The position numbers and the translations under genes were made by a program. Positions 17,245 through 26,102 of a stretch of DNA of 64,000 nucleotides are shown here, piece by piece. Numbering within the stretch: the stretch's first letter is position 1; every line of letters begins with the position of its first letter. Under the pieces are notes generated by a model that saw only the letters and a program-made list of their open reading frames with translations, searched no databases and was not told where the DNA came from. The stretch is from contig NZ_JBHSXL010000009.1 of assembly GCF_042662125.1 (NCBI RefSeq), positions 1 to 64,000 of the forward strand. Reading direction: 5' to 3'. This stretch comes from Halopenitus salinus (GTDB lineage: Archaea; Halobacteriota; Halobacteria; Halobacteriales; Haloferacaceae).

Positions 17245-18267
17245 ATGTATCGGTTCACCCCGGACGAGATCGATCACGAACGAGCCCACCACCAGGCGGT
17301 CATTCAGGGAGCCGACGACCTGGACGTCAAGCGGATCGGCAACCTCGGTGAACTCGCCTTCGAGCAGTTCTGTCGCGAGTATCTCCCCGTCGAGATGTGG
17401 GAGTGGAAGAATGAGGAGGCGATCCGGCGATGTAACCCCGAGAGCTTTGCCGGGCACGACTTCGAGGTGTTCGGGTACTCGATCGACGTGAAGTCGTCCC
17501 GAGACGTCTCCGCCTTTCTCCCCGAGTCCCTTGTCGATCGGGACCCCGACGACGACATCGTCGTGATGGTCTGGCACCGGGACAACGAGGACAGTCTGAT
17601 GCTGCTCGGGTGGGAACGCCTCGAGACGTTGACGTCGAAGGTCGAAACCGAGGCCGCCTTTTCGGGCGACTCCCCGGAGAAACTCGACCACCTCGCGGCT
17701 CGACCGATGAACGAGCTGCTCGACCTCGGCCCCAACACCGCACACATGAACCAGAAGCCGGAGAACCCGTTCTCACCGGGGGATCGGGTAGTGAAGGACG
17801 GCGACGCGGAACCATCGGTAGGGATCGTCGTCGAGGTACTCCCGCCGGAACAGAACACCGGGGCGTTCGGACACGAAATGGACGGCGAAGCGGTGCGAGT
17901 CGCGTTCCCGAGTACGCTCGACGAGGGACCTGGTGCATGGCGTGACTACCACCCCGCGATCCTCGCGTCGTACTGCGATGACCAGGACGTCAAGCTCTGG
18001 ACGTACAAACACGAGAACCTCGCGTTCGCGGAGAATCCATACGTTCCGGGCGATCAGGTGATCAAGACCAGCCATAGTGATCCGGACACGGCGGTCGTCG
18101 TCGAAGGCTTCGAGGAGCGCAGCGATGGCAACGTAACAGTCGCATTCTTAGGTGACTTCGAGGAGGAGGATGTCTCGCCGGGGGAGCTTACGAAGCACTG
18201 TGAGGCGAACGGGATCAAGTGCTACACGTACGAGTATTCGGAACTAGATTTCTTAACACAAGACTGA
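17245..18267 (+). CDS. PD-(D/E)XK nuclease with two tandem C-terminal modules
   Basis: Residues 30-100 look like a restriction-type nuclease: GNLGELAFEQFCREYLP supplies the helix with the first Glu, and HDFEVFGYSIDVKSS supplies Asp and the IDVK core. After about residue 170 come two related modules of about 80 residues. Each starts NPxxPGDxVxK, passes VVE and VxVAF and ends near CxxxxxK, a TY pair and LxF. They resemble small beta-barrel binding domains. The total is 340 residues. The protein probably cuts foreign or modified DNA, with the repeats binding substrate; this is inference. Confidence 0.6.
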   Translation: MYRFTPDEIDHERAHHQAVIQGADDLDVKRIGNLGELAFEQFCREYLPVEMWEWKNEEAIRRCNPESFAGHDFEVFGYSIDVKSSRDVSAFLPESLVDRDPDDDIVVMVWHRDNEDSLMLLGWERLETLTSKVETEAAFSGDSPEKLDHLAARPMNELLDLGPNTAHMNQKPENPFSPGDRVVKDGDAEPSVGIVVEVLPPEQNTGAFGHEMDGEAVRVAFPSTLDEGPGAWRDYHPAILASYCDDQDVKLWTYKHENLAFAENPYVPGDQVIKTSHSDPDTAVVVEGFEERSDGNVTVAFLGDFEEEDVSPGELTKHCEANGIKCYTYEYSELDFLTQD

Positions 18268-18495
18268 TCCAGCTGCTGTAACGTACTGTTTACTCTAGCG
18301 AGATGTTCTGTTTTAGATTTCGACATACCTTACGCAGGTCAGACTGCTTGAACAGGGTAGAGGGACTTATTTGAACACTCTCCCAAGTACCACCAGTAGC
18401 CTTTTGCGAATCGGCAGGTGAGATCTGGTATGAGTCTCACCTCGGACGACTTCGAGGAGTACGTTTCCTCGGATCCTGACGATGACGAGCGTTGA

Positions 18496-18541
18496 TGAGA
18501 ACCTTCACGACCTCGTGTCCCGAAAAGGTCCGTCTCCCCAT
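18496..18541 (-). pseudogene. hicA remnant
   Basis: Directly after the hicB stop (TAAATG) the minus strand reads MGRRTFSGHEVVKVL, the typical beginning of HicA toxins. The similarity ends after about 16 residues, where unrelated sequence begins. That sequence includes a 21-codon plus-strand frame at 18430-18495, MSLTSDDFEEYVSSD. The RNA-binding His of HicA lies beyond this point, so no active toxin remains. Confidence 0.6.
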
Positions 18542-18811
18542 TTATTTGAGCACGTCCGGGGGTTCTTCATCGCCCGTCGTGTTGTCCGCCGGATCGATCC
18601 CCAACTCCTCGAGCTCCTCATCCGTCGGTTCGTGCCCGATCTCTCCGCGATGGAGTGCGACCGCTTCATCGAGGTTCTCGAGCGCAGCGTCGCGGGACTC
18701 TCCTTGGGTTGTCACACCTGTCTCGACGTCCTTGGCGATCCACCAGTCATCCTCCTGCCAGAGGCGGATCTCGTCCTCGTGTGCGGTCCCGTCCCGTGTC
18801 GACGTTGCCAT
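18542..18811 (-). CDS. HicB-type antitoxin
   Basis: The 89-residue protein has the HicB fold pattern: IRLWQEDDWWIAKDVETGVT, then QGESRDAALENLDEAVALH. The start at 18811 (MATSTRDG) is preferred to an upstream in-frame ATG at 18856. HicB normally neutralises the HicA ribonuclease encoded next to it. Here the hicA gene that follows is truncated, so this is an antitoxin without its local toxin. Confidence 0.75.
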   Translation of the reverse strand: MATSTRDGTAHEDEIRLWQEDDWWIAKDVETGVTTQGESRDAALENLDEAVALHRGEIGHEPTDEELEELGIDPADNTTGDEEPPDVLK

Positions 18812-18911
18812 GTTTGCACTGCATACGTGCTGAAAGAGGAATAAGCGTTTGGCCACCGGGACTGTTCGCGGGCGTCTGTAGCCACGTATTTGCCTTTCAT
18901 CCGTGATCGGT

Positions 18912-19223
18912 ATGCAAGAGATGACCGGAATCGTGATCCTCCCCGCTGGTCGGGACGACGCCTTTGCGGACTACGAACAGTACATCCAAGTTGGACACCC
19001 GATCGACGACATCGAGTCCTTCCTCAATGACGAGATTGTACTGTCCGGGTATCTGTCCGGGGATTGGCATTATACAGACAACAGGTATCTGGGGTCAAAA
19101 AGGGATACGTTCGGGCGCTCGAACACTGCGACGGATATTCTACTCGCCCCAAAAGGCACGCTGTCGGGTTTCGATCTCCGAAATCACCATCGAGAGCACA
19201 TCGCGCCAATCAGCTGGATGTGA
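18912..19223 (+). CDS. hypothetical, probably truncated
   Basis: The frame from the ATG at 18912 gives MQEMTGIVILPAGRDDAFAD and a coherent protein up to about residue 75 (YLSGDWHYTDNRYLGSKRD). After about 19140 it overlaps the end of the convergent gene and reads as its shadow. The gene has probably lost its natural end. The family is not recognised. Confidence 0.4.
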   Translation: MQEMTGIVILPAGRDDAFADYEQYIQVGHPIDDIESFLNDEIVLSGYLSGDWHYTDNRYLGSKRDTFGRSNTATDILLAPKGTLSGFDLRNHHREHIAPISWM

Positions 19224-19583
19224 CGTGTCATCACCAGGCGTCGGTGCATCGGGCCCCGGATGAACGTGGTCACGGGCGTTATGGCTGGATGGGTGTCTGT
19301 CCCATCTGTGATCGAACTCACCGGTCTCGTCTTCCTCGTGGTAATGAAGCGAGAAGTCCCCGTTCTCGAACCAGACGACCTCCAAGCGAGCAGCACGAAC
19401 TCGTTCCGGGTAGAATCGTTGATCGTACACACACACCAGACGATCCGGCGCAAACGCCGGTTGCTCATCGATTCGCTCGAAGCGATCATCAGCCGAGAAA
19501 CGCTCTCGGATCGCGTCGATCCGGTCGAAATCGATCGGCGCACCGCAAAGAAGGTCAGACGAGTTTTCGTCGCCGCCACTCAT
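19140..19583 (-). CDS. haloarchaeal conserved protein, partner of HTH gene
   Basis: The 147-residue protein starts MSGGDENSSDLLCG and contains LVCVYDQRFYPE, VVWFENGDFSLHYHEE and a His-rich stretch, SHNARDHVHPGP. From my knowledge of haloarchaeal genomes it occurs in many copies, always next to a winged-helix gene such as the one here, which it overlaps by 4 bases. Histidines and acids could bind metal. The pair is frequent on plasmids and islands. Its function is unknown. Confidence 0.65.
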   Translation of the reverse strand: MSGGDENSSDLLCGAPIDFDRIDAIRERFSADDRFERIDEQPAFAPDRLVCVYDQRFYPERVRAARLEVVWFENGDFSLHYHEEDETGEFDHRWDRHPSSHNARDHVHPGPDAPTPGDDTSHPADWRDVLSMVISEIETRQRAFWGE

Positions 19584-20155
19584 ACTGCAGATTGTAGATC
19601 AGCGCCGTCACCGGATTTGGTCGTGAGGGCTCGTTCGAGCAGCGCCACCCGACGACGCGCTGTTTGCCACGCGGAGAGACGCTCCCAGACATCCTCGATG
19701 GATCGATCGGTCTCGCTCGCATATCGCGCAAGCGAGATCTCGTCCGGCGATTCGACGTCGAATTCGCTCTCCAGTTTCGCTGCGCGCTCCGACTCCGTCT
19801 TCAGAAGGTCGAGAAGCTCTTCAGTGGCGTACTCCTGCCGGAGTTTCTGGACCCGTCGCCAATTCAGGTACTCCTGATTCCGTTCGTAGGTGGCTGGTGA
19901 GTCCGTGACCTGTGTCACGATTCCCATTCGTTCGAACCAGTCCAAGTACTCGCGTGCGGCATCGACACCGTGTCCCGCGATTTCGGCGACGTCGTTCGCC
20001 GTCGCTGGACTGTGGAGTGCGAGGACGGCGTCGAAGAAATCGTCCCGCGTTCGATCACCGCGCACCAACTCCTCCGGGGGAGTCAAGGCCTCGAAGTCCG
20101 GTGCCTCAGGACGCTCATCGGCATCGGCCGCCAACTCCTCGCGCGGTTCTTCCAT
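19580..20155 (-). CDS. winged-helix regulator of a haloarchaeal gene pair
   Basis: The start at 20155 (MEEPREE) is supported by a TTTATCCC box at about 20175-20182. The product has 191 residues: a helix-turn-helix (ALHSPATANDVAEIAGHG, then REYLDWFERMGIVTQV) and a helical C-terminal half (RRVQKLRQEYATEELLDLL). Such proteins are often named TrmB-like or DUF7342. The gene overlaps the next one by 4 bases (ATGA), so they form an operon. It probably regulates its own pair. Confidence 0.7.
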   Translation of the reverse strand: MEEPREELAADADERPEAPDFEALTPPEELVRGDRTRDDFFDAVLALHSPATANDVAEIAGHGVDAAREYLDWFERMGIVTQVTDSPATYERNQEYLNWRRVQKLRQEYATEELLDLLKTESERAAKLESEFDVESPDEISLARYASETDRSIEDVWERLSAWQTARRRVALLERALTTKSGDGADLQSAV

Positions 20156-20479
20156 ACGCTGTTTTTCGACCTGAGACGGGATAAATCTTCTCCACGCGTA
20201 ATAATCCGTACCACTCACAGACACCGACGGGTAAACGTCGTCGGGGGTGTGACTCGCTCCAAGAGCGTTTCTCCATCAACCATCCAAGGTTCCATGTCAC
20301 GGGGCAACCGATCAATTATCGAGCGTTGAGGTGCTGCGTGGAGCCTGTGTGACCATGTCCCGGAAGCCCGGCGGCACAAGCCAATAGGCGTCGAAGACGG
20401 ACGTGGGCTCAGGAAACGCACCTGATTTCTCACGCTCGGATCGCCGAGACCGGTCGCTCGTCAGTCACGCAGCCCGTTC
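20156..20479. other. gap with no convincing gene
   Basis: Apart from the promoter of the preceding minus-strand gene (box near 20180), I see only open frames without family features. The minus-strand frame around 20215-20433 (IDRLPRDMEPWMVDG) could be an old gene scrap. Confidence 0.5.
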
Positions 20480-20644
20480 TCACCGATCCGATCGATCACG
20501 GCGCACTGCCGGCGTCGACGGTGACGACTCGATCGGAGTTTTGACCCATTCGAACGCGTCCTCGTCGCCGCAGACGAACGTCCGGTTGGCAGCGTCGTGT
20601 GCACCGTCAAGTCGAGGCGTCTCGATGTCGGTGACGGCACACAC
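20480..20644 (-). CDS. possible small protein
   Basis: From the GTG at 20644 the frame reads CAVTDIETPRLDGAHDAANR, then TFVCGDEDAFEWVKTP, to a TGA at 20480, 54 residues. The composition fits a haloarchaeal protein and differs from the neighbouring shadow frames. No promoter or family is evident, so it may be a fragment. Confidence 0.3.
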   Translation of the reverse strand: MCAVTDIETPRLDGAHDAANRTFVCGDEDAFEWVKTPIESSPSTPAVRRDRSDR

Positions 20645-20667
20645 CGACAGGCAGCTACCGATCCCGT

Positions 20668-21108
20668 TCAGAACTCGGAGAGGCTTCGTTGAGACGCAGT
20701 GTCGGCAAAATCCGCATCAAGAAACATCTCTGAGTCGGCTTTCGTAATGGGTTTTATAGTGAGTTCATCCGGCCCGGTCTGAATAAGTCGTGTATTGACT
20801 GCCTCGCGAGTCTCCTCCGAGAGCAACAGCTCCTCCAAATCTGATATCTCAAGGGCACCGAGTTGGTAATCCAACGATCGGGGCTCAAGTTCAGAGTGAC
20901 ACGTTCGACACAGGGAAACGAGATTCACCGGAAGGTGAGCATCGAATCGGTCGGGCACGTGCGAATCTGGAATGAGGTGATGGACACTCAGTCGTTCCTC
21001 GCCTTCCGGCGTCCCGCATCGACGACATCGACCGGCGTCCCTATTCCGGACCGTAAGCGCGATCTGTTCGAATCGGTCGTTTCGGTCTTGGTGAGCTGTA
21101 TTGGACAT
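20668..21108 (-). CDS. HNH endonuclease
   Basis: This 146-residue protein has the HNH fold signature: a zinc-binding pair CRRCG, the catalytic stretch LSVHHLIPD, then NLVSLCRTCHSE, which completes the zinc knuckle (CxxC) and the last His. The rest is a helical tail. HNH proteins of this size are found in restriction systems and mobile elements and cut DNA using a metal ion. The gene stands alone, with no methyltransferase directly beside it. Confidence 0.8.
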   Translation of the reverse strand: MSNTAHQDRNDRFEQIALTVRNRDAGRCRRCGTPEGEERLSVHHLIPDSHVPDRFDAHLPVNLVSLCRTCHSELEPRSLDYQLGALEISDLEELLLSEETREAVNTRLIQTGPDELTIKPITKADSEMFLDADFADTASQRSLSEF

Positions 21109-21194
21109 ATCGGTCGGTACTATCGGTCGGGTTGGAGGGATTGCTGTGACGACACCGCGATCGAGGGCTGATTCCCGTCGATCGCCGGAGCGAA

Positions 21195-21449
21195 TCAGTC
21201 CATCTCATCCGACGAACCGTTGTTGACACCGCGACGGGTGATGATCGGATCCGTGACTGATCGATCGCAGCGCGTGAACCGGACAAACCGTCTCGGATCT
21301 CGGTTTGCCCGCGCCGTGTACATCTCGAACGCCTCCTCCCACTCTACATTGAGGGCGACACCCCGACGACGTGCTCGTCGTGCACGCGCTGCAGTCTCGG
21401 ATGGGGCAGCGAGATCGCGGTCAAATCGGTCGGGCAGTTCGGTGCTCAT
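21195..21449 (-). CDS. basic hypothetical protein
   Basis: The 84-residue protein starts MSTELPDRFDRDLAAPSETA and is rich in Arg (AARARRARRRG), followed by VEWEEAFEMYTARANRDPRR. Similar small basic proteins are common in haloarchaeal plasmids and islands. The charge suggests nucleic-acid binding, but no fold is recognised. Confidence 0.45.
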   Translation of the reverse strand: MSTELPDRFDRDLAAPSETAARARRARRRGVALNVEWEEAFEMYTARANRDPRRFVRFTRCDRSVTDPIITRRGVNNGSSDEMD

Positions 21450-21536
21450 ACGCAGCTGTCTACCTGTACACCCCCAACTGACTCAATTGTTTCGGGCGTA
21501 ACCGGCTACAAAGACTCGGCGAATGCGGACCGACGC

Positions 21537-21683
21537 TCAGTAGCTGGTGATGTCGCGATCTCCGAGCACTCGCGTGTACGTGTCGTCGCCGGTCACGTCG
21601 GCGAGTTCGCGAAGGTCGTCGTCTGAGACAGTGGTGTCAAACTCATCAAAATCAAACTCAGTCTTTGCGTCGGAGGCCGACAT
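21537..21683 (-). pseudogene. 3' fragment resembling a DUF1156 methyltransferase tail
   Basis: From the ATG at 21683 the frame gives 48 residues ending DDLRELADVTGDDTYTRVLG and a DITSY tail. The end of the large DUF1156 protein at 51151-53826 is very similar (DDLREL, ELADASGDDVYRRILGGDR, then GDF). This is probably the leftover end of a second such gene, cut off where the IS6-like remnant begins. A small standalone protein is the alternative. Confidence 0.5.
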
Positions 21684-21689
21684 TAATGA

Positions 21690-22231
21690 CGGCTTTCGCG
21701 CCCGATGACATGAAAGTGTGTGTGCGTATCTACACAGCCGCCGGAAACGTGGTGTCGAGCGGTCGCGCAAGGCAATCCACGAATTGGATACAGAAGGCCG
21801 ATCTACAGCCCACGGACGGTCGAAGCCCGAATCACGTTGCGATTCACGAGACCGTGATTCGATTCAATGATCAGCAATTCTGGCTGTACGCTGCAGCTGA
21901 TCCTGAGACGAACGATCTGCTGCATCTCCGATTATTTTCGACGACAACGACCGCATTAACCGAGATCTTTCTCCGAGAACTTCACCAGAAACACGATATT
22001 GACTCCGCCGTATTTCGCGTCGATGTCGCTCAACACCTCCAAACTGCGCTTGCCAGAGCTGGGCTCCGATTTCAGACAGAACGCCATGGGAATCGGAATG
22101 CCATCGAACGAACCTTTCGAGAACTCAAACGCCGAACATCGTCCTTCTCGAACTGTTTTAGCCATGTTGAGCCTCAAACCGCCGAAAATTGGCTCCAAGC
22201 ATTTGCTGCCTGGCTCAATGCTCCAAACTAA
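21690..22231 (+). pseudogene. decayed IS6-like transposase
   Basis: The frame ending at 22231 matches haloarchaeal IS6-type transposases: FWLYAAADPETNDLLHLRLF, TEIFLRELHQKHDIDSAVF, NAIERTFRELKRRTSSFSNC. The first catalytic Asp is His (VAIHETVI). The N-terminal part (VERSRKAIHEL) lies in another frame, so there is at least one frameshift. The copy cannot be active. It ends 44 bases before the helicase gene and may mark how the defence module arrived. Confidence 0.75.
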
Positions 22232-22274
22232 ACACGACCGTTTCGTCCCCCTCAAATACTAAGTTAACAGCAAC

Positions 22275-25200
22275 ATGAGTGCCAGTAACAGAATGCTTTC
22301 CCTCCCCCCTCTAGTCGACAATTCCGATAGAACACTCGAAGATATTTATAATAAAATCATTCCTCAGATTGAGGAAGCGCGTATCGCGACAGGGTACTTC
22401 TATCTCTCCGGTTTTGATTTGTATCGCGACGATCTCAAACAACTTGCCGATCCCGAAGAACTCGGACACGCCCCAATTCGCATTCTCATGGGACGCCAAA
22501 CGAATCAGAGTACAGCGGACGAAATCGGGGAGGGGCAAAGCCTGCGAGCTGACCTAGAGCAGGGGGTGGAAGAGAGTATCGAGGGGCTCAACAACGCTCA
22601 ACTGGACCGACTGGACCGGCTCCGGGACTTCATAGCCGAAAACAAGGTCAGTGTCCGTGTGCGCAATCCCAAAAACGGTTACTTCCACGCGAAGGGCGCA
22701 TCGTTCCGCGCTCCACAAGACGATGCTGACTGGGAAGACGACGATACCGATACGCGACCATGTGCGACTGTTGTGGGGTCCTCGAATTTCACCGCGAGTG
22801 GGCACCGGAACAATATCGAGCTAAACCTTACGAGTCAAGATCGCCCCGAAGCAGAGGCGTTCGAATACTGGTACGACAATCAGTGGGCCAACGCGGAGGA
22901 CTTCAGCGAAGAACTCATCCGAATTATCGAGAACAGCGAGAAGTACCAAGACTGGCAGGACCAACAAGAAGACGACTCGGATGATGACGATGCGCCCGAT
23001 GACTTGGGGACTTACATCGAGCCCTTCGAGTTGTACAAGCTGCTGGCGTACGACGAACTAAGCGGCAACGTCAACATCCGCGATAGCCCGCTCTACTACT
23101 TCCAGACACTGGGATACGAAAGCGCGAAGGAGAAGCTCAGCCAGTTTAATGGCTGTATCATCTCTGACTCCGTCGGCCTCGGGAAATCTTTCATCGGCGG
23201 GGAGCTCCTCCACGACTACCGCCAACGGGGTGACCACTGTCTGCTCATTGTGCCGGCGAATCTAACCGAACAGTGGGAAGACCTCCTTCAAGACGATACT
23301 GACGAAGACGGAAATCCGTATTTCGGTCTCGAAGTCGATGGGACGCACTTAGATGTGATGAGCATCAGCAAGTTTCAGAATCTCACCTATGGGGAAGTTC
23401 AGGACTTGAAGGACACGTTTGATGTCCTCCTTATCGACGAAGCCCACCGATTCCGGAACCACGGGAAGTGGCGACCTAACCCAGAGGACGACGACGATTA
23501 CAAGGGCACACGCCGGCACGCCAACCTACGCGAACTCCGGGGGAAGACTATGATTATGTTGACGGCAACGCCGATCAACAATTCAGCGACGGATTTAGAG
23601 AATCTTATCAGCCTCTTCACGAGCGCCGAAGAAATCCGCAACAAGTCCTCCCTGGATTTCGGCGCATTCGAGGAGTACATCGAACTCTCCGAGACGCGGA
23701 AGAAAATCGCCGCCGGAAAAGAAGACGCCAGTGAGGCCACGCAACAAGAACTCACGGAGCAGCTCCAGCGCCACTCCGAGGAGATTTCGAAGATCTTGAA
23801 TGAGGTGATGGTTCTCCGGACGCGAAAGCACGTCAAGGACCAAATTCAGGACGAAGAAGACTTCGAGATGAGCTTCAAACCCCCCACGCTCAGCAAGGAG
23901 CAATACTCCCTCCCGGCGGCATACCAGCCCGTCTATCAGATGCTTCCGGACGTGATGGACGCACTTCACTTGCCACACATTACGGTGAAGAATCCGAACG
24001 CAGGGGGGACACTCAAAGCGCTATACAAACTGAATTTACTCAAGCGGCTGGAGTCCTCAACGTACGCGTTCGTCCAATCGATCGAGACACTCCACCAGAG
24101 CGAACGCCAACTCCTCGGCTTACTCGATGGCCTCCCAGAAGACGAGGACATCGACATGCTACGGACCGTACAGAACGGAGACACGCCGGAGACAATCGAT
24201 GACTTCATCGAAGGAGAGGACGCTGCCGAAGATCTTGAACAGACACTCGAGGAGTTTGGATTCGACACAACCGCCGTGCGTGCGGATGATGCTGGCGAAA
24301 CCGACAGTCCGGACGAATTAGCTGATGCGACGATTGGTGAGGTCAAGACCTACATTCGAGAGGACCTAACGCTCTTAGCGTACTTCCTCTCGCAGTTCAT
24401 CGGTGACGTTGCCCGTGACGCCGGTGGCGTGAACGATCACGCTGTGTCGACGCGACAGTGGCTTCACGACCACAATGCGGGCGTCCTCCCGACTGTCCCG
24501 GAGGACGAAGTCAATCCGATCCTATACCCGCGAAGTGACCTCAGCGACATCGACGACGCAACGCGGGAGTTCTACGAAACGGTCTTCTCACTGCGGGAGT
24601 TCCGCGACCCGAAAATCGACCGCCTTGCGGATGTGCTGAATGGCTACGATCATGAGAAGGTACTCATCTTCACGCAGTACCGCGCAACGGCGGACTACGT
24701 TTATCGGACGCTGCGAGATAGTCCCGATGCACCACTCACGGAGGCAAACAGTGCGGTCGTGAAGGGTGGCGACGAAAACAAACAAGATGTCATTCAGCGC
24801 TTCGCCCCTGAGGCCTCTGGCTATCAGCAAACACTATCTGAGTCAGGGGAATCAGAACTCCAGTACGTCGTGGCAACTGACACCCTTAGCGAAGGGGTCA
24901 ACCTACAGGACGTATCGGTCCAGGTCTCGTATGACCTGCCGTGGAATCCGATGCGAATCGTCCAGCGCGTAGGACGTATCGATCGGATCGGGAGTACCGA
25001 GGAGAAGTACGTCCACAACTTCTACCCGGACGGGGATATCGAAGCGGCGATTAAGCTGCTAAAGCGGCTCCAAGCGAAAATTAACGACATCGCACTCATC
25101 GTCGGGAAGGAGAACAATATCCTCGACCCGAACGAAGACCAGCTTTTGGAGCAAACCGGCGTTGATACCGAGAAGACGATTGGGGAGCTACAGGTGGACG

Positions 25201-26102
25201 AAATCGAGGACTCACTCCAGAAATCGCGGGAAGTTGAGGACGTTAATGAACTCGATGACACGAGTAAGAATCCGCTGCTCCGGAATGCTGGCAGTAACGA
25301 ACACGCGGCGTACGAGCGGTATTTGCTGAAGAAGGAATTGAACGAAGATTTCGGCCTCTCAGAAGACGACTTTGAGTACGCCGCAGACTACTTTGAGGAG
25401 TCCCCGGAGGAACGCGAACGTCTATACACGAACGTTACGGACCATGATTCAGGACCACGCCCGGGTGTGTTCGGGCTTGCGCACCTCTGGTTCGATGATG
25501 ACGACCACGAATCACCACTGGGGCGTGTACGACGGGCCTTCTACTACAAGCCATTCACCGACGACGTGAAGGAACGACCAGTCAGCACGCTCAAGATTGA
25601 TCCTTCAGTTAGTGGTAAGCCGATCACAGGGGACGCGGAGAATGTGATGTCGAATCGTGAGGCGATTCAAGATGTTCTGAATAGTCGTCTGGAGACGATT
25701 CGGGAGGGCCAAACAGAACAGATATTCAAGCAGGGTAATAGCATCTCGCCGGAACAAGAGACGATTCTGAATTTCATCGACCAGCATCTCCAACCAAAAT
25801 ACGCCGGGAGGTCTGCTCCGGTGGACGAGTACGAAACACTCGAAGAATGGGCTGACGACCTTGGGGAGCGCCTTGAAGCGGTGAAGCTGGCGAACACTGG
25901 CGAGGATCGGATTCTCCGGGATACGTTCCGGTATAACGATCAGTATGACTCGTTCCCAGATTGGCCGCCTGAGGAATTCCTAGAAGCGCTAGAAGACTTC
26001 CTAAAAGAGAACGTAGAGGGGTCGACGGAGTACCAAGCGAAACTTGTAGGCGAAAGCGATGTTCAGGCACAGTTGATGTGCTGGGGTGTGGTAGGCCGCT
26101 AA
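22275..26102 (+). CDS. PLD-nuclease / SNF2-type helicase fusion
   Basis: The protein has 1275 residues. The N-terminal 210 show a phospholipase-D-like nuclease pattern (FHAKGASF near 138, then VVGSSNFTASGHRNNIELN). A superfamily 2 helicase follows: Walker A DSVGLGKSF near 300, DEAH box LLIDEAHRFRNH near 388, LTATPINNS, KVLIFTQYRATADYVY near 795, and motif VI IVQRVGRIDRIGS near 900. The C-terminal 350 residues are acidic and unrecognised. It would move on DNA and cut through the PLD domain. The gene converges with the methyltransferase gene without a gap; together they suggest an ATP-driven restriction-modification-like system. Confidence 0.8.
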   Translation: MSASNRMLSLPPLVDNSDRTLEDIYNKIIPQIEEARIATGYFYLSGFDLYRDDLKQLADPEELGHAPIRILMGRQTNQSTADEIGEGQSLRADLEQGVEESIEGLNNAQLDRLDRLRDFIAENKVSVRVRNPKNGYFHAKGASFRAPQDDADWEDDDTDTRPCATVVGSSNFTASGHRNNIELNLTSQDRPEAEAFEYWYDNQWANAEDFSEELIRIIENSEKYQDWQDQQEDDSDDDDAPDDLGTYIEPFELYKLLAYDELSGNVNIRDSPLYYFQTLGYESAKEKLSQFNGCIISDSVGLGKSFIGGELLHDYRQRGDHCLLIVPANLTEQWEDLLQDDTDEDGNPYFGLEVDGTHLDVMSISKFQNLTYGEVQDLKDTFDVLLIDEAHRFRNHGKWRPNPEDDDDYKGTRRHANLRELRGKTMIMLTATPINNSATDLENLISLFTSAEEIRNKSSLDFGAFEEYIELSETRKKIAAGKEDASEATQQELTEQLQRHSEEISKILNEVMVLRTRKHVKDQIQDEEDFEMSFKPPTLSKEQYSLPAAYQPVYQMLPDVMDALHLPHITVKNPNAGGTLKALYKLNLLKRLESSTYAFVQSIETLHQSERQLLGLLDGLPEDEDIDMLRTVQNGDTPETIDDFIEGEDAAEDLEQTLEEFGFDTTAVRADDAGETDSPDELADATIGEVKTYIREDLTLLAYFLSQFIGDVARDAGGVNDHAVSTRQWLHDHNAGVLPTVPEDEVNPILYPRSDLSDIDDATREFYETVFSLREFRDPKIDRLADVLNGYDHEKVLIFTQYRATADYVYRTLRDSPDAPLTEANSAVVKGGDENKQDVIQRFAPEASGYQQTLSESGESELQYVVATDTLSEGVNLQDVSVQVSYDLPWNPMRIVQRVGRIDRIGSTEEKYVHNFYPDGDIEAAIKLLKRLQAKINDIALIVGKENNILDPNEDQLLEQTGVDTEKTIGELQVDEIEDSLQKSREVEDVNELDDTSKNPLLRNAGSNEHAAYERYLLKKELNEDFGLSEDDFEYAADYFEESPEERERLYTNVTDHDSGPRPGVFGLAHLWFDDDDHESPLGRVRRAFYYKPFTDDVKERPVSTLKIDPSVSGKPITGDAENVMSNREAIQDVLNSRLETIREGQTEQIFKQGNSISPEQETILNFIDQHLQPKYAGRSAPVDEYETLEEWADDLGERLEAVKLANTGEDRILRDTFRYNDQYDSFPDWPPEEFLEALEDFLKENVEGSTEYQAKLVGESDVQAQLMCWGVVGR

